From positions 1 to 64,000 of the forward strand of contig JAJQFI010000016.1 in NCBI GenBank assembly GCA_021201235.1: a stretch of 64,000 nucleotides of DNA, written 5' to 3'. Below the pieces are notes generated by a model. It searched no databases. It was not told the DNA's origin and saw only the letters and a program-made list of their open reading frames with translations. The position numbers were made by a program, and so were the translations under genes. This document shows, in pieces, positions 24,473 through 32,389 of this stretch. Each line of letters starts with the position of its first letter. The first letter of the stretch is position 1. This stretch comes from Oscillospiraceae bacterium (GTDB taxonomy: Bacteria > Bacillota > Clostridia > Oscillospirales > Ruminococcaceae).

Positions 24473-24500
24473 ATTATAACACTGTATCTGAAAATGTCAA
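24473..24500 (-). promoter_or_regulatory. Promoter of the second marR-ABC-ABC operon
   Basis: TTGACA (24495-24500), 16 bases, TATAAT (24473-24478) on the minus strand. Confidence 0.85.
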
Positions 24501-24511
24501 GCATTTTTTGA

Positions 24512-24542
24512 CAAAAAAATACCGTCTCAATATTGAGACGGT
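24512..24542 (-). terminator. Terminator of tRNA-Val
   Basis: A 10-bp perfect stem, ACCGTCTCAA (24521-24530) with TTGAGACGGT (24533-24542), is followed by ATTTTTTTGT on the minus strand. Confidence 0.93.
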
Positions 24543-24544
24543 TA

Positions 24545-24620
24545 TGGTGAAGATAATAGGACTCGAACCTATGACCCCCTGCACGTCAAGCAGGTGCTCT
24601 ACCAGCTGAGCTATACCTTC
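24545..24620 (-). tRNA. tRNA-Val (anticodon GAC)
   Basis: 76 bases with encoded CCA. The acceptor GAAGGTA pairs with TATCTTC (one G-T), discriminator A. The anticodon loop TTGACGT gives GAC, reading GUC/GUU. D and T arms are canonical. Confidence 0.96.
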
Positions 24621-24636
24621 ATTCTGAACAAGATAG

Positions 24637-24665
24637 ATTATACTAAATCCCGGTGCGTTTGTCAA
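24637..24665 (-). promoter_or_regulatory. Consensus promoter of tRNA-Val
   Basis: TTGACA (24660-24665), 17 bases, TATAAT (24637-24642) on the minus strand. Confidence 0.92.
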
Positions 24666-24691
24666 GCCCTTTTTCAAAAAAGATTTTGTGA

Positions 24692-24735
24692 GGCGAAAAA
24701 GAGTCCGCCGATGCTGATTACTATACACCGGCGGA
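24692..24735 (-). terminator. Terminator after the alpha/beta hydrolase gene
   Basis: TCCGCCG (24704-24710) and CGGCGGA (24729-24735) form a 7-bp GC stem. On the minus strand it is followed by CTCTTTTTCG. Confidence 0.75.
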
Positions 24736-24744
24736 AGTATAAGA

Positions 24745-25512
24745 CTAATCGCTGTTTTTCATCCAGTCTGGATCCCCTACTCTCAGAACTCCGATGGTAT
24801 CTCCGAGCCACTCGAGACTGTCCCTGACCCAGTTGCGGGTACGACTGCAAATCCAGTCGGTATTTTGCAGGCAGGGCTCACAGGTTGAGAAGCCGTGATT
24901 GGCAAAACCGTAGATATGAGCTTCAAAGGGCACATTATAACGATTCAGGGCATCAAGAAGCCTGATTGTGTTCTCAGGCGGAACGGTGCCGTCTGTTCTT
25001 GATGAGAAGATAAAGCAAGGGCTTGTCTCATCATCAACAGCTTCGATGATATCGGGGGCAGACGGAATATAAACGTCGGCAGTCTCTTTGACTATGACGG
25101 GATATCCCAAGATGCAGGCGGCAGGACGATACTTTGACATGGTGGCAGTAGCCGCCGCAAGATGTCCTCCCGCTGAGAAGCCGATTACGGCAATCTTGTC
25201 CATGTCGACATGCCACTCTTCGCTGTTATTCCTAATAAGCTCATAAGCCTGTTCGTAATCGTCAAGGGGATTCGACCAGGCACAGTCTTCATTGAGAGAA
25301 TATCTCAGAATGAAAACCTGATACCCCGCCTGTAAATAGACAAACGCTATGGGGTCGGCTTCCCTTTCAGAGCAGTACATATAACCTCCACCGGGAAGAA
25401 CTATCATCGCAGGACGCTTTTCTATCCCCCAGAATTCACCACCGACAGGCTGCAGATACGCCGTCAGGCTGACGTTTCTTTCTTTGTTGAGTGTTATTGA
25501 CACTGTTTCCAT
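24745..25512 (-). CDS. Alpha/beta-hydrolase (esterase, acetyl-xylan-esterase-like)
   Basis: A 255-residue serine hydrolase without signal peptide. Oxyanion motif PGGGY (residues 40-44), nucleophile Ser113 in GFSAGGH, Asp174 in RTDGTVP and His206 in FANHGFS complete a catalytic triad in the expected order. The group includes intracellular carbohydrate esterases that remove acetyl groups from imported oligosaccharides, but the substrate is not visible here. ATG 25512 has GGAGG nine bases upstream. It follows the DUF6514 gene by 37 bases and ends with its own terminator. Confidence 0.82.
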   Translation of the reverse strand: METVSITLNKERNVSLTAYLQPVGGEFWGIEKRPAMIVLPGGGYMYCSEREADPIAFVYLQAGYQVFILRYSLNEDCAWSNPLDDYEQAYELIRNNSEEWHVDMDKIAVIGFSAGGHLAAATATMSKYRPAACILGYPVIVKETADVYIPSAPDIIEAVDDETSPCFIFSSRTDGTVPPENTIRLLDALNRYNVPFEAHIYGFANHGFSTCEPCLQNTDWICSRTRNWVRDSLEWLGDTIGVLRVGDPDWMKNSD

Positions 25513-25549
25513 GTTGAATCCTCCTGATTACATAGTATTCTCTGAATAC

Positions 25550-25759
25550 TTAGTATTCTTTGATTAGAAAATCTTCGATTACGTCTTTGAAGTGAATCAA
25601 AGAAAGTTGATAACGGTTCATAAGCTCCGCAAGCTCGGCTACAGCTTCTTTGTCTGCGCTTATGTCGCTGATTTCCGCTATTATCTCTTCGGAATCAACG
25701 GCAACTATTCCGTAAGTGCACACGCCTTTACAGCTTTCAACAATCTTATATGTAACCAT
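25550..25759 (-). CDS. DUF6514-family small protein
   Basis: A 69-residue protein recalled as a clostridial DUF6514 member: an N-terminal strand with YGI, a central DISADKEAV helix start and the C-terminal IHFKDVIEDFLIKEY. The family has no known function. It lies between the deo operon and an esterase. Its ribosome site GGAGG (25767-25771) is inside the 3' arm of a 7-bp hairpin (25768-25787), so translation from a read-through transcript could be limited. A promoter of moderate quality overlaps the hairpin region. Confidence 0.65.
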   Translation of the reverse strand: MVTYKIVESCKGVCTYGIVAVDSEEIIAEISDISADKEAVAELAELMNRYQLSLIHFKDVIEDFLIKEY

Positions 25760-25767
25760 ATTTTCAC

Positions 25768-25787
25768 CTCCGATTGAATTATCGGAG
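25768..25787 (-). promoter_or_regulatory. Hairpin covering the DUF6514 ribosome site
   Basis: CTCCGAT (25768-25774) and ATCGGAG (25781-25787) form a perfect 7-bp stem. On the minus strand its 3' arm supplies most of the GGAGG that starts DUF6514. Confidence 0.55.
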
Positions 25788-25789
25788 AT

Positions 25790-25817
25790 ATAATATCACG
25801 GTGAAAACAGATTTCAA
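25790..25817 (-). promoter_or_regulatory. Possible promoter of DUF6514
   Basis: TTGAAA (25812-25817), 16 bases, TATTAT (25790-25795) with a TG extension on the minus strand. Confidence 0.45.
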
Positions 25818-25858
25818 GAAGAATTTTGTCGATGTAAAATCGAAAAAGCTTTACTGGG

Positions 25859-27157
25859 TCAGACCTTATCGAAGATGAGCTTCGGCTTTTCAACCGGCTC
25901 GGGTGAAATGCTCAGAGAGTCTGTATAAATGATTGACGAGTGAAGAAGCGTGTCCTGCTTGTTTGAGTAGAGTGTTGCCAAAAGGTCGCCCTTCTTGACT
26001 TCGTCGCCGGTTTTCTTCTCGATGATGATACCCGCTTCGAGATCTATCGGGTCGCCCTTTTTCATTCTGCCTGCACCGAGAGCGGATGAAGCTCTGCCAA
26101 TCTGAGCGGTATTCATCGACTGGATTACGCCGTCAGCTTCAGCACGAACCTCGAGGCTAAATTGAGCCTTCGGGAACAAATCCGTATTATCCGCCCAATC
26201 AGCATTGCCACCCTGAGCGGAAATCCACTCCTTGAACTTTTCGAATGCGGAGCCGCTGTTAAGGGCAGTTTCAGCCATCCTGCGGGCGCTCTCGTGAGAT
26301 ATCTCGTGGCACATTGAAAGAAGCGTTGAAGCGAGCTCCAAACAAAGCTCTCTCAGCTCACCCTTGGTCTCACCCTTGAGAACGGAAATAGCCTCAAGAA
26401 CCTCAAGGGAGTTTCCGACACACTTTCCGAGAGGCATGTCCATATTGGTTATGAGTGCGGAGACGTTTCTTCCGCACCTTCTGCCGATTTCAACCATCTT
26501 TTCCGTTAAGACCTTTGCCGATTCGGCATCGGACATGAACGCTCCGCTACCGGCTTTTACGTCAAGAACAATCGACTTGGCGCCGGCGGCAAGCTTCTTT
26601 GACATGACGCTTGAAGCAATAAGAGGAATGCTGTCGACCGTTGCGGTAACGTCACGGAGAGCATATAGCTTTTTGTCGGCAGGAGTCATATTGCCGGTCT
26701 GACCGATAACGCAGATGCTTATTTTTCTTGTCTGCTCAAGAAATTCTTCCTCACTCAGCTCGGTTCTGTAGCCCCTGATTGATTCGAGCTTGTCAATGGT
26801 TCCGCCGGTGTGCCCGAGTCCCCTGCCGCTCATCTTGGCGAAAACTCCGCCGCAGGATGCGACCAGAGGCGCAACGATGAGCGAGGTCTTGTCTCCTACT
26901 CCACCGGTTGAATGCTTGTCGCAGGTCATATTTCCAAATTCGGACAAGTCAAGTTGATCTCCCGAGTCTGCCATTGCAAACGTGAGAGTTGCGGTTTCGC
27001 GGTCGGTCATCGAGTTGAAGCAGATTGCCATTGCCAAAGCCGACATTTGATAATCCGGAATACTGCCATCGGTAAAGCCGTCAACTGCATACTTGATTTC
27101 CTCATCCGTCAGTTCATATCCTCGGCGCTTTTTGAGGATTATATCGTACATAGTCAT
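25859..27157 (-). CDS. pdp: Pyrimidine-nucleoside phosphorylase
   Basis: A 432-residue enzyme that splits uridine, thymidine and deoxyuridine with phosphate into base and (deoxy)ribose-1-phosphate. The family signature SGRGLGHTGGTIDKLESI (around residues 109-126) and the phosphate loop KHSTGGVGDKTSL (81-93) are clear, and the length is standard. ATG 27157 is chosen over 27151 because AGGAG lies eight bases before it. It is the last gene of the deo operon. deoA is the name of the thymidine-specific homologue; specificity is not decided by these motifs. Confidence 0.93.
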   Translation of the reverse strand: MTMYDIILKKRRGYELTDEEIKYAVDGFTDGSIPDYQMSALAMAICFNSMTDRETATLTFAMADSGDQLDLSEFGNMTCDKHSTGGVGDKTSLIVAPLVASCGGVFAKMSGRGLGHTGGTIDKLESIRGYRTELSEEEFLEQTRKISICVIGQTGNMTPADKKLYALRDVTATVDSIPLIASSVMSKKLAAGAKSIVLDVKAGSGAFMSDAESAKVLTEKMVEIGRRCGRNVSALITNMDMPLGKCVGNSLEVLEAISVLKGETKGELRELCLELASTLLSMCHEISHESARRMAETALNSGSAFEKFKEWISAQGGNADWADNTDLFPKAQFSLEVRAEADGVIQSMNTAQIGRASSALGAGRMKKGDPIDLEAGIIIEKKTGDEVKKGDLLATLYSNKQDTLLHSSIIYTDSLSISPEPVEKPKLIFDKV

Positions 27158-27168
27158 AGTAATTGCTC

Positions 27169-27582
27169 CTATCTTTCAAGTCTGTCAGGCTTGAAGCCGT
27201 ATGGGAGAAGCTCGGCAAGCGTGACGGTTGTGATATCGGATTTTGTGACCATGTGGATTCTGAAATCGTCATTGCAGAATTCTCTCATTACCTGTCTGCA
27301 AACGCCGCAGGGAGAGAAAATCTCGTCGTCAAGCACTCCACCCTTACCGCCGCAGACGGCGATGTCGGTGAATTCACGCTTACCATCGAACACAGCTTTG
27401 AAGAAAGCCGTTCTTTCGGCGCAATTCGATACGCCATAGCTTGCGTTTTCAATGTTGGCTCCTGTATAGACGGTTCCGTCGGCACAGAGAAGTGCGGCTC
27501 CGACCTTATACCCGGAATAGGGCGAATATGTGCTTGCCATCGCTTCTACTGCAATCTTGGAAAGCTCTTCTCTTGTAATCAT
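27169..27582 (-). CDS. cdd: Cytidine deaminase
   Basis: A 137-residue tetrameric-type cytidine/deoxycytidine deaminase. The zinc site is CAE in SNCAERTAFF, with its catalytic Glu, and PCGVCRQVM supplies the other two Cys ligands. It converts cytidine to uridine so that the next enzyme of the operon, pdp, can use it. ATG 27582 lies two bases after the deoB stop, a coupled arrangement. Confidence 0.95.
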   Translation of the reverse strand: MITREELSKIAVEAMASTYSPYSGYKVGAALLCADGTVYTGANIENASYGVSNCAERTAFFKAVFDGKREFTDIAVCGGKGGVLDDEIFSPCGVCRQVMREFCNDDFRIHMVTKSDITTVTLAELLPYGFKPDRLER

Positions 27583-27584
27583 AC

Positions 27585-28754
27585 TCAGCCCTCTTTCAGA
27601 ATTTCGCCAAGGAAGCTTTCGGCGAAGAAGTGACTTTCAACATTGAAGTAGTCGCAAACTGTCGAAGCAATTCCGGTGAACGACTGTAGAGTTCCCATAT
27701 TGACAGGGTTTACTTTCTTGCCGTAAACAATTAGCGGAACATACTCACGGGAGTGGTCGGTGCTCACGTCGCCCGGGTCACAGCCGTGGTCGGCGGTTAT
27801 CATGAGAATATCATCAGGCTTCATATCGGCAACAAATCCACCGAGCCACGAGTCGAATTCGTTCAGAGCGGTTGCGTAGCCAACGGCGTTGTTTCTGTGA
27901 CCATAGACCATGTCAAAGTCGACCAGGTTTGTGAATGCCAAGCCTTCGAAGTCCATCTTCTTAGCAACTATTGTATCTCGCATGCAATCGGGATTTCCAT
28001 GCGACAGGAGCGACTTTGTTATTCCTCTTGCGGCGAAAATATCGGTTATCTTGCCGACTGCGATAACATCTTTTCCGGAAGCCTTAAGAGCATCGAGCAT
28101 CGTTACCGATGTCGGCTCCAAAGAGAAGTCTTTTCGGTCGGCGGTACGGGTGAAATTGCCCGGCTTACCTGTAAAGGGTCTTGCAATTACACGTCCGACT
28201 GCGTTGTCGCCGGTGAGAATTTTCCGGGCAATCCTGCAATCCTCGTAAAGCTCTTCAAGCGGCACCACATCGGTATGAGCCGCAATCTGAAAGACGCTGT
28301 CGGCGGAGGTGTAGACAATGAGCTTGCCGGTCTTTATATGCTCTTCGCCGTAATCACGGATTACATCGGTGCCGGAATACGGAAGATTGCAGAGAACTCC
28401 CCTGTCGGTCTTCTCGGAAAACTCGTTCAGTATTTCCTCGGAAAAACCGTTCGGGAATGTCGGCATCGGCTTGTTCGAAACGATGCCCGCCATCTCCCAG
28501 TGACCGGTCGTGGTGTCCTTGCCCATTGACTTCTCACGGAGTCTCGCAACTGCGGCAGTTGGGTTAGCAGTCTCGCCTAAGAACGATAGCCCCTCGATAT
28601 TTCCGATTCCCATCTTCTGCATGTTCGGAATGTTTAAGATTCCTGTGTTATAACAGCTTCTCAGGGTATTTGTTCCCTCATCGCCAAATAAATCGGCATC
28701 CGGGAGAGCACCGCAACCCACGCTGTCCAAAACTATCAAAAATACTCTTTTCAT
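27585..28754 (-). CDS. deoB: Phosphopentomutase
   Basis: A 389-residue alkaline-phosphatase-superfamily mutase that interconverts (deoxy)ribose-1-phosphate and -5-phosphate using two manganese ions. The N-terminal metal site is VLDSVGCGALPDA, the phosphorylated Thr lies in GKDTTTGHWEM (around residue 85), and later ligands are in TADHGCDPG and TDHSRE. It links the phosphorylases of this operon to deoC. Confidence 0.96.
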   Translation of the reverse strand: MKRVFLIVLDSVGCGALPDADLFGDEGTNTLRSCYNTGILNIPNMQKMGIGNIEGLSFLGETANPTAAVARLREKSMGKDTTTGHWEMAGIVSNKPMPTFPNGFSEEILNEFSEKTDRGVLCNLPYSGTDVIRDYGEEHIKTGKLIVYTSADSVFQIAAHTDVVPLEELYEDCRIARKILTGDNAVGRVIARPFTGKPGNFTRTADRKDFSLEPTSVTMLDALKASGKDVIAVGKITDIFAARGITKSLLSHGNPDCMRDTIVAKKMDFEGLAFTNLVDFDMVYGHRNNAVGYATALNEFDSWLGGFVADMKPDDILMITADHGCDPGDVSTDHSREYVPLIVYGKKVNPVNMGTLQSFTGIASTVCDYFNVESHFFAESFLGEILKEG

Positions 28755-28766
28755 TATGTTATCCTC

Positions 28767-29492
28767 TTAGAGACGAATTGCCGTGTTGAGCGCGATTTCC
28801 ATCATCTGAGTGAAGGAGTTCTGTCTCTCCTCAGCGGTAGTAACTTCACCGGTAACAAGGCTGTCAGAGATTGTGCACATTGCGAGGGCTTTCTTCTTTG
28901 CCCTTGCGGCATTCATATATAGAGCCGCCGCTTCCATCTCGATAGCCATAACGCCCATCTTCTGCCATCCGGGATTGGCGGTTGTGTTGTCGCCATAGAA
29001 GACATCGGAGGAAAGAAGATTGCCGACATGATATGTGGCACCAAGCTTCTGTGCTTCTTCAACGGCAACACTCAGAAGTCCGAAATCGCAAATGGGAGCA
29101 AAGGTGCCCTGAAGCTTGAAGGTTTCGGCATATCTCGAATCGGTGCAGGCACCCTGTCCGAAAACTATATCACGGACGTGGATATTTTCATGAAGAGTTC
29201 CGGCAGAGCCAATGCGGATGATATTTTCAACTCCAAAGAAATTGAAAAGCTCATAGGAATAGATGCCGATTGAAGGCATGCCCATACCACTCGCCATAAC
29301 GGAGACCGGCTCGCCCTTGTAGAGACCGGTGTAGCCCTGAACGCCTCTTACGTTATTTACGAGCTTCAAATCGCTGAGATAATCATGTGCTATCTTCGAG
29401 GATCTGAGAGGGTCACCGGGCATAAGTACGGTTTTTGCAAAATATCCGCCTTCTTCAAGCTGAATATGTGGTGTGGATTTAACTTCACTCAT
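28767..29492 (-). CDS. deoD: Purine-nucleoside phosphorylase (DeoD type)
   Basis: A 241-residue hexameric-type phosphorylase acting on purine (deoxy)nucleosides. Typical segments are MPGDPLRSS, RIGSAGTL, MEAAALY (ribose binding) and TISDSLVTGE, with the catalytic Asp in SDSL. The ATG at 29492 shares one base with the deoC stop (TAATG), showing translational coupling. Confidence 0.96.
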   Translation of the reverse strand: MSEVKSTPHIQLEEGGYFAKTVLMPGDPLRSSKIAHDYLSDLKLVNNVRGVQGYTGLYKGEPVSVMASGMGMPSIGIYSYELFNFFGVENIIRIGSAGTLHENIHVRDIVFGQGACTDSRYAETFKLQGTFAPICDFGLLSVAVEEAQKLGATYHVGNLLSSDVFYGDNTTANPGWQKMGVMAIEMEAAALYMNAARAKKKALAMCTISDSLVTGEVTTAEERQNSFTQMMEIALNTAIRL

Positions 29493-30151
29493 TACAGTAG
29501 CTCCTTTTCTTTGACTATTTTTACTATTCTTGATGTTCCGAGGCGATTGGCGCCAAGTCTTATGAACTCCTCGGCATCTTCTATAGACTTGATTCCTCCT
29601 GCCGCTTTGATTTTAAGCCCGCCGGTCACATGAGCCTTGAAGAGTGCGATGTCTTCCTTTGTGGCACCTGCCGTTGAAAAGCCGGTCGAGGTCTTGATGA
29701 AGTCGGCACCGGAATTTGAGACGATTTCACACATTTTGATTTTCTCTTCGTCGGTAAGAAGACAGGTTTCAATAATAACTTTCAGTACCTTATCTCCACA
29801 AGCTTTTTTAAGCTCAGAAATTTCCGACTGAATCTCAGCGTATTTCTTATCCTTGAGCCAGCCGATATTTATTACCATGTCAATCTCATCCGCACCGTTC
29901 CTGAGGACATCCTCGATCTCGAAGAGCTTCGTTGCAGTGGTCGAATAACCGTTCGGGAAACCGATAACCGTGCAAATCGGGAGTTTATCGCCGACATACT
30001 CCTTTGCCTGTTTGACATATGAGCAAGGAATGCAGACGGAAGCAGTGTGATACTTCATTCCGTCATCACAGATAGCCTTGATTTCCTCCCATGTAGCCCC
30101 CTGCGACAAAAGAGTGTGATCGCACATTGAAAGTATTGTTTTAATATCCAT
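29492..30151 (-). CDS. deoC: Deoxyribose-phosphate aldolase
   Basis: A 219-residue class I aldolase that cleaves deoxyribose-5-phosphate to acetaldehyde and glyceraldehyde-3-phosphate. The Schiff-base lysine is in FIKTSTGFS (around residue 150), the second active-site lysine in KAAGGIKS, and the N-terminal DHTLL is typical. It is the first deo gene here, with RBS AGGAG before ATG 30151. There is no clear promoter in the 45 bases before it, so it may be read from upstream, or from a promoter inside the binding-protein gene. Confidence 0.95.
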   Translation of the reverse strand: MDIKTILSMCDHTLLSQGATWEEIKAICDDGMKYHTASVCIPCSYVKQAKEYVGDKLPICTVIGFPNGYSTTATKLFEIEDVLRNGADEIDMVINIGWLKDKKYAEIQSEISELKKACGDKVLKVIIETCLLTDEEKIKMCEIVSNSGADFIKTSTGFSTAGATKEDIALFKAHVTGGLKIKAAGGIKSIEDAEEFIRLGANRLGTSRIVKIVKEKELL

Positions 30152-30196
30152 AACTTTGTCTCCTATCTTATTTTATAAATAAGCTCACAGCTGATG

Positions 30197-31822
30197 CTAT
30201 TGCTTTTTTACCGTTTCAAAAATCGCCGCACCGGAAAATACGTCATACTCAAGTCCCGAAACATCATCGGCAGTAAAGACAAATTTCTCGGCATACCATA
30301 GCGGCAGGCACTGATACGAAGAGATAACATCCTTCTCTGCTTCTGATATGGCATATATTGCAGATGACAGGGTGGAATACTTGCCAGCTGATTCCACCGC
30401 TTCGGCACAGCTTTCACTCGAGATTCCATAGGTTCCGTCAGAGAAAGCTTCGATATAATCAAACGCAGAGCCGGAAGAAGATTCTATCTCTACGAGGCAG
30501 ATTTCGTAATCACCGCTTGCAAGACGCGAAGCATAATCCGATTCGTTGACGATATCTATCCCTATGCCGATACCGAGCGTATCGTTCAGCATTCCGGTAA
30601 CAAGTGAAAGATAATCGGTGTATTCGAACGTGTCAGGAACCATTATCTTCAAGCCGTAGAGAGTCAGCTTTTCGCTGTCGGTGAGAGTAAAGCTCCACTT
30701 GTATTCGGCAAGCTGTTCGTTATAAATCAGGATATCCTCGAGCGAGCTGTCGGCACTCTTGCGATAATTCGAGCTTCCGACATAAGCGTCATACGGAATT
30801 ATGCCATATGCAGCTGTAAGAATGTCGGGAGTTTCGGTTTCAAGTGCTTCCCTGTCGATTGCCATCGAGATTATTTCAGCGACCTCCGTCCTTGAAAGGA
30901 TTTCATTCTCGGGATTTACTACGAGTCCGCAGAAGTAAACCGAATAGCTCCGATATGTCGACTCTTCAAGTGAGCTTTCAAAAGTCGATGATATATAAAC
31001 ATCGGTTGTGCCATCTGTAAAGTCCGAGAGCCTTACAGCTTTGTCACTCTCAATCAGGTAATTAACACCGTAAGGATAGACGTCGTTGAACTCGCTGTAG
31101 TAATCATTACGACGAAGACGAACGTAGTTATCTGTGCTGTACTCCTCGTGGAGCCAATATCTGACGTAAAACGCACCGTTTGAAGCGATGCACTCGGCTT
31201 CGAGACCGTATTTTCCCTTGCAGGATTCAAAGAATTCCTCGTTGCAAGGAGATGCTGGAAGCCTTGTAAGAAGGCTCAGGAACTCAGCATTCGGGTATTC
31301 GAGGGTTATCACAAGGGTGTAATCGTCTGTGGCGTGCACGCCGATTTCCGTCAGTTCTGCTTCACCGTTATGTGCGTCTTCGGAATTGAGAATCGAGAAA
31401 TAATCGGAAGCATATGGCGAGCCGGTTTCAGGACTGAACAGTCTTCTGAAAGCAAATTCATAGTCATAAGCGGTTACTGAGCCTTCCCAGTCAGCTGTCG
31501 TCTTCCATGCGTATCTTTCATCAAGATAAAACGTGTAGGTCAGACCGTCTGCAGAAATGGTATAGTCGCTCGCTCCGGCTGTGGAGATTGTGCCGTCCGA
31601 ATCCTGTTTCAGGAGTCCAACAAACATGTTCTTCAGAATTGCGATTGAGCTTTCGTCTGTAGCAATCTGTGGGTCGAGGATTTCCGGGTCATCGGAAAGG
31701 CTGATTTTGAAGATATAGCCGGTACCGTCATCGCTGAAAAATTCAATAACCCTCTCTAAAGGGGAACAAGCCGTCATGAAAACAAGACAGCTTATCAGCA
31801 AAAAGAGTAATATTTTTTTCAT
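30197..31822 (-). CDS. Solute-binding lipoprotein, family 5 (oligopeptide type), orphan
   Basis: A 541-residue extracytoplasmic binding protein. The N-terminus is a lipoprotein signal (MKKILLFLL then VFMTAC, with Cys19 to be lipidated). The mature part has the SBP family 5 layout: PEILDPQIATDESS, then the YTFYLDERYAWKTT segment. Family members bind peptides, nickel or other solutes for Opp/Dpp transporters. No permease or ATPase gene is nearby. The start at 31822 has no good ribosome site; the signal peptide decides it. It sits 22 bases after nrdG and before the deo operon, on the same strand. Confidence 0.85.
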   Translation of the reverse strand: MKKILLFLLISCLVFMTACSPLERVIEFFSDDGTGYIFKISLSDDPEILDPQIATDESSIAILKNMFVGLLKQDSDGTISTAGASDYTISADGLTYTFYLDERYAWKTTADWEGSVTAYDYEFAFRRLFSPETGSPYASDYFSILNSEDAHNGEAELTEIGVHATDDYTLVITLEYPNAEFLSLLTRLPASPCNEEFFESCKGKYGLEAECIASNGAFYVRYWLHEEYSTDNYVRLRRNDYYSEFNDVYPYGVNYLIESDKAVRLSDFTDGTTDVYISSTFESSLEESTYRSYSVYFCGLVVNPENEILSRTEVAEIISMAIDREALETETPDILTAAYGIIPYDAYVGSSNYRKSADSSLEDILIYNEQLAEYKWSFTLTDSEKLTLYGLKIMVPDTFEYTDYLSLVTGMLNDTLGIGIGIDIVNESDYASRLASGDYEICLVEIESSSGSAFDYIEAFSDGTYGISSESCAEAVESAGKYSTLSSAIYAISEAEKDVISSYQCLPLWYAEKFVFTADDVSGLEYDVFSGAAIFETVKKQ

Positions 31823-31844
31823 GACCGAAACGGTTCTATGGGTT

Positions 31845-32372
31845 TTATAAGTCAACGACAACAGCCCATGTATCCTCGGGCGATCCTTCCGTGAATTTTT
31901 CAAGCGTTTTTGGAACGTCAATAATCCGCTGATTGGTGCTTCCTCTGAAACGACATTCATAGCTCTTGAGTGAGAGAACGAACCTTCCGTCAACGAGCCA
32001 GTCTATGGTCTTTAGGAGCTCCATATAGCCGTTTTCCTCGTTGGCATTTTTAAGTAGATACTCAACGGTGTAGCCGGTATAGGATATTACTCCCAAGCCG
32101 TTCGCTTTCAGCTTGCGTCCAAGCTCTGCCAAGGGCTTTGCCTGACAAAACGGCTCGCCGCCGCTGAACGTGACGCCGTCCAGCAGCGGATCTTCGATTA
32201 TTTTTTCGTAAAGTGCATCCGTATCGTCGTCATATCCTCCCGAAAAATCGTGAGTCTGCGGATTGTGGCAACCCTCACAGTGATGAGGACAGCCCTGAAC
32301 GAAAACGGTGTATCTGATTCCGGGACCGTCGACGATTGATTCGCCGACGACTCCGGACATTCTGAGTTTCAT
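31845..32372 (-). CDS. nrdG: Anaerobic ribonucleotide reductase activating protein
   Basis: A 175-residue radical-SAM enzyme that creates the glycyl radical on NrdD. The cluster motif is C-x3-C-x2-C in GCPHHCEGCHNPQTH, and VTFSGGEPF is the SAM-binding GGE motif. ATG 32372 follows the nrdD stop by 17 bases, the standard order of the pair. Confidence 0.96.
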   Translation of the reverse strand: MKLRMSGVVGESIVDGPGIRYTVFVQGCPHHCEGCHNPQTHDFSGGYDDDTDALYEKIIEDPLLDGVTFSGGEPFCQAKPLAELGRKLKANGLGVISYTGYTVEYLLKNANEENGYMELLKTIDWLVDGRFVLSLKSYECRFRGSTNQRIIDVPKTLEKFTEGSPEDTWAVVVDL

Positions 32373-32389
32373 AGTGAGCCTCCGATAAT

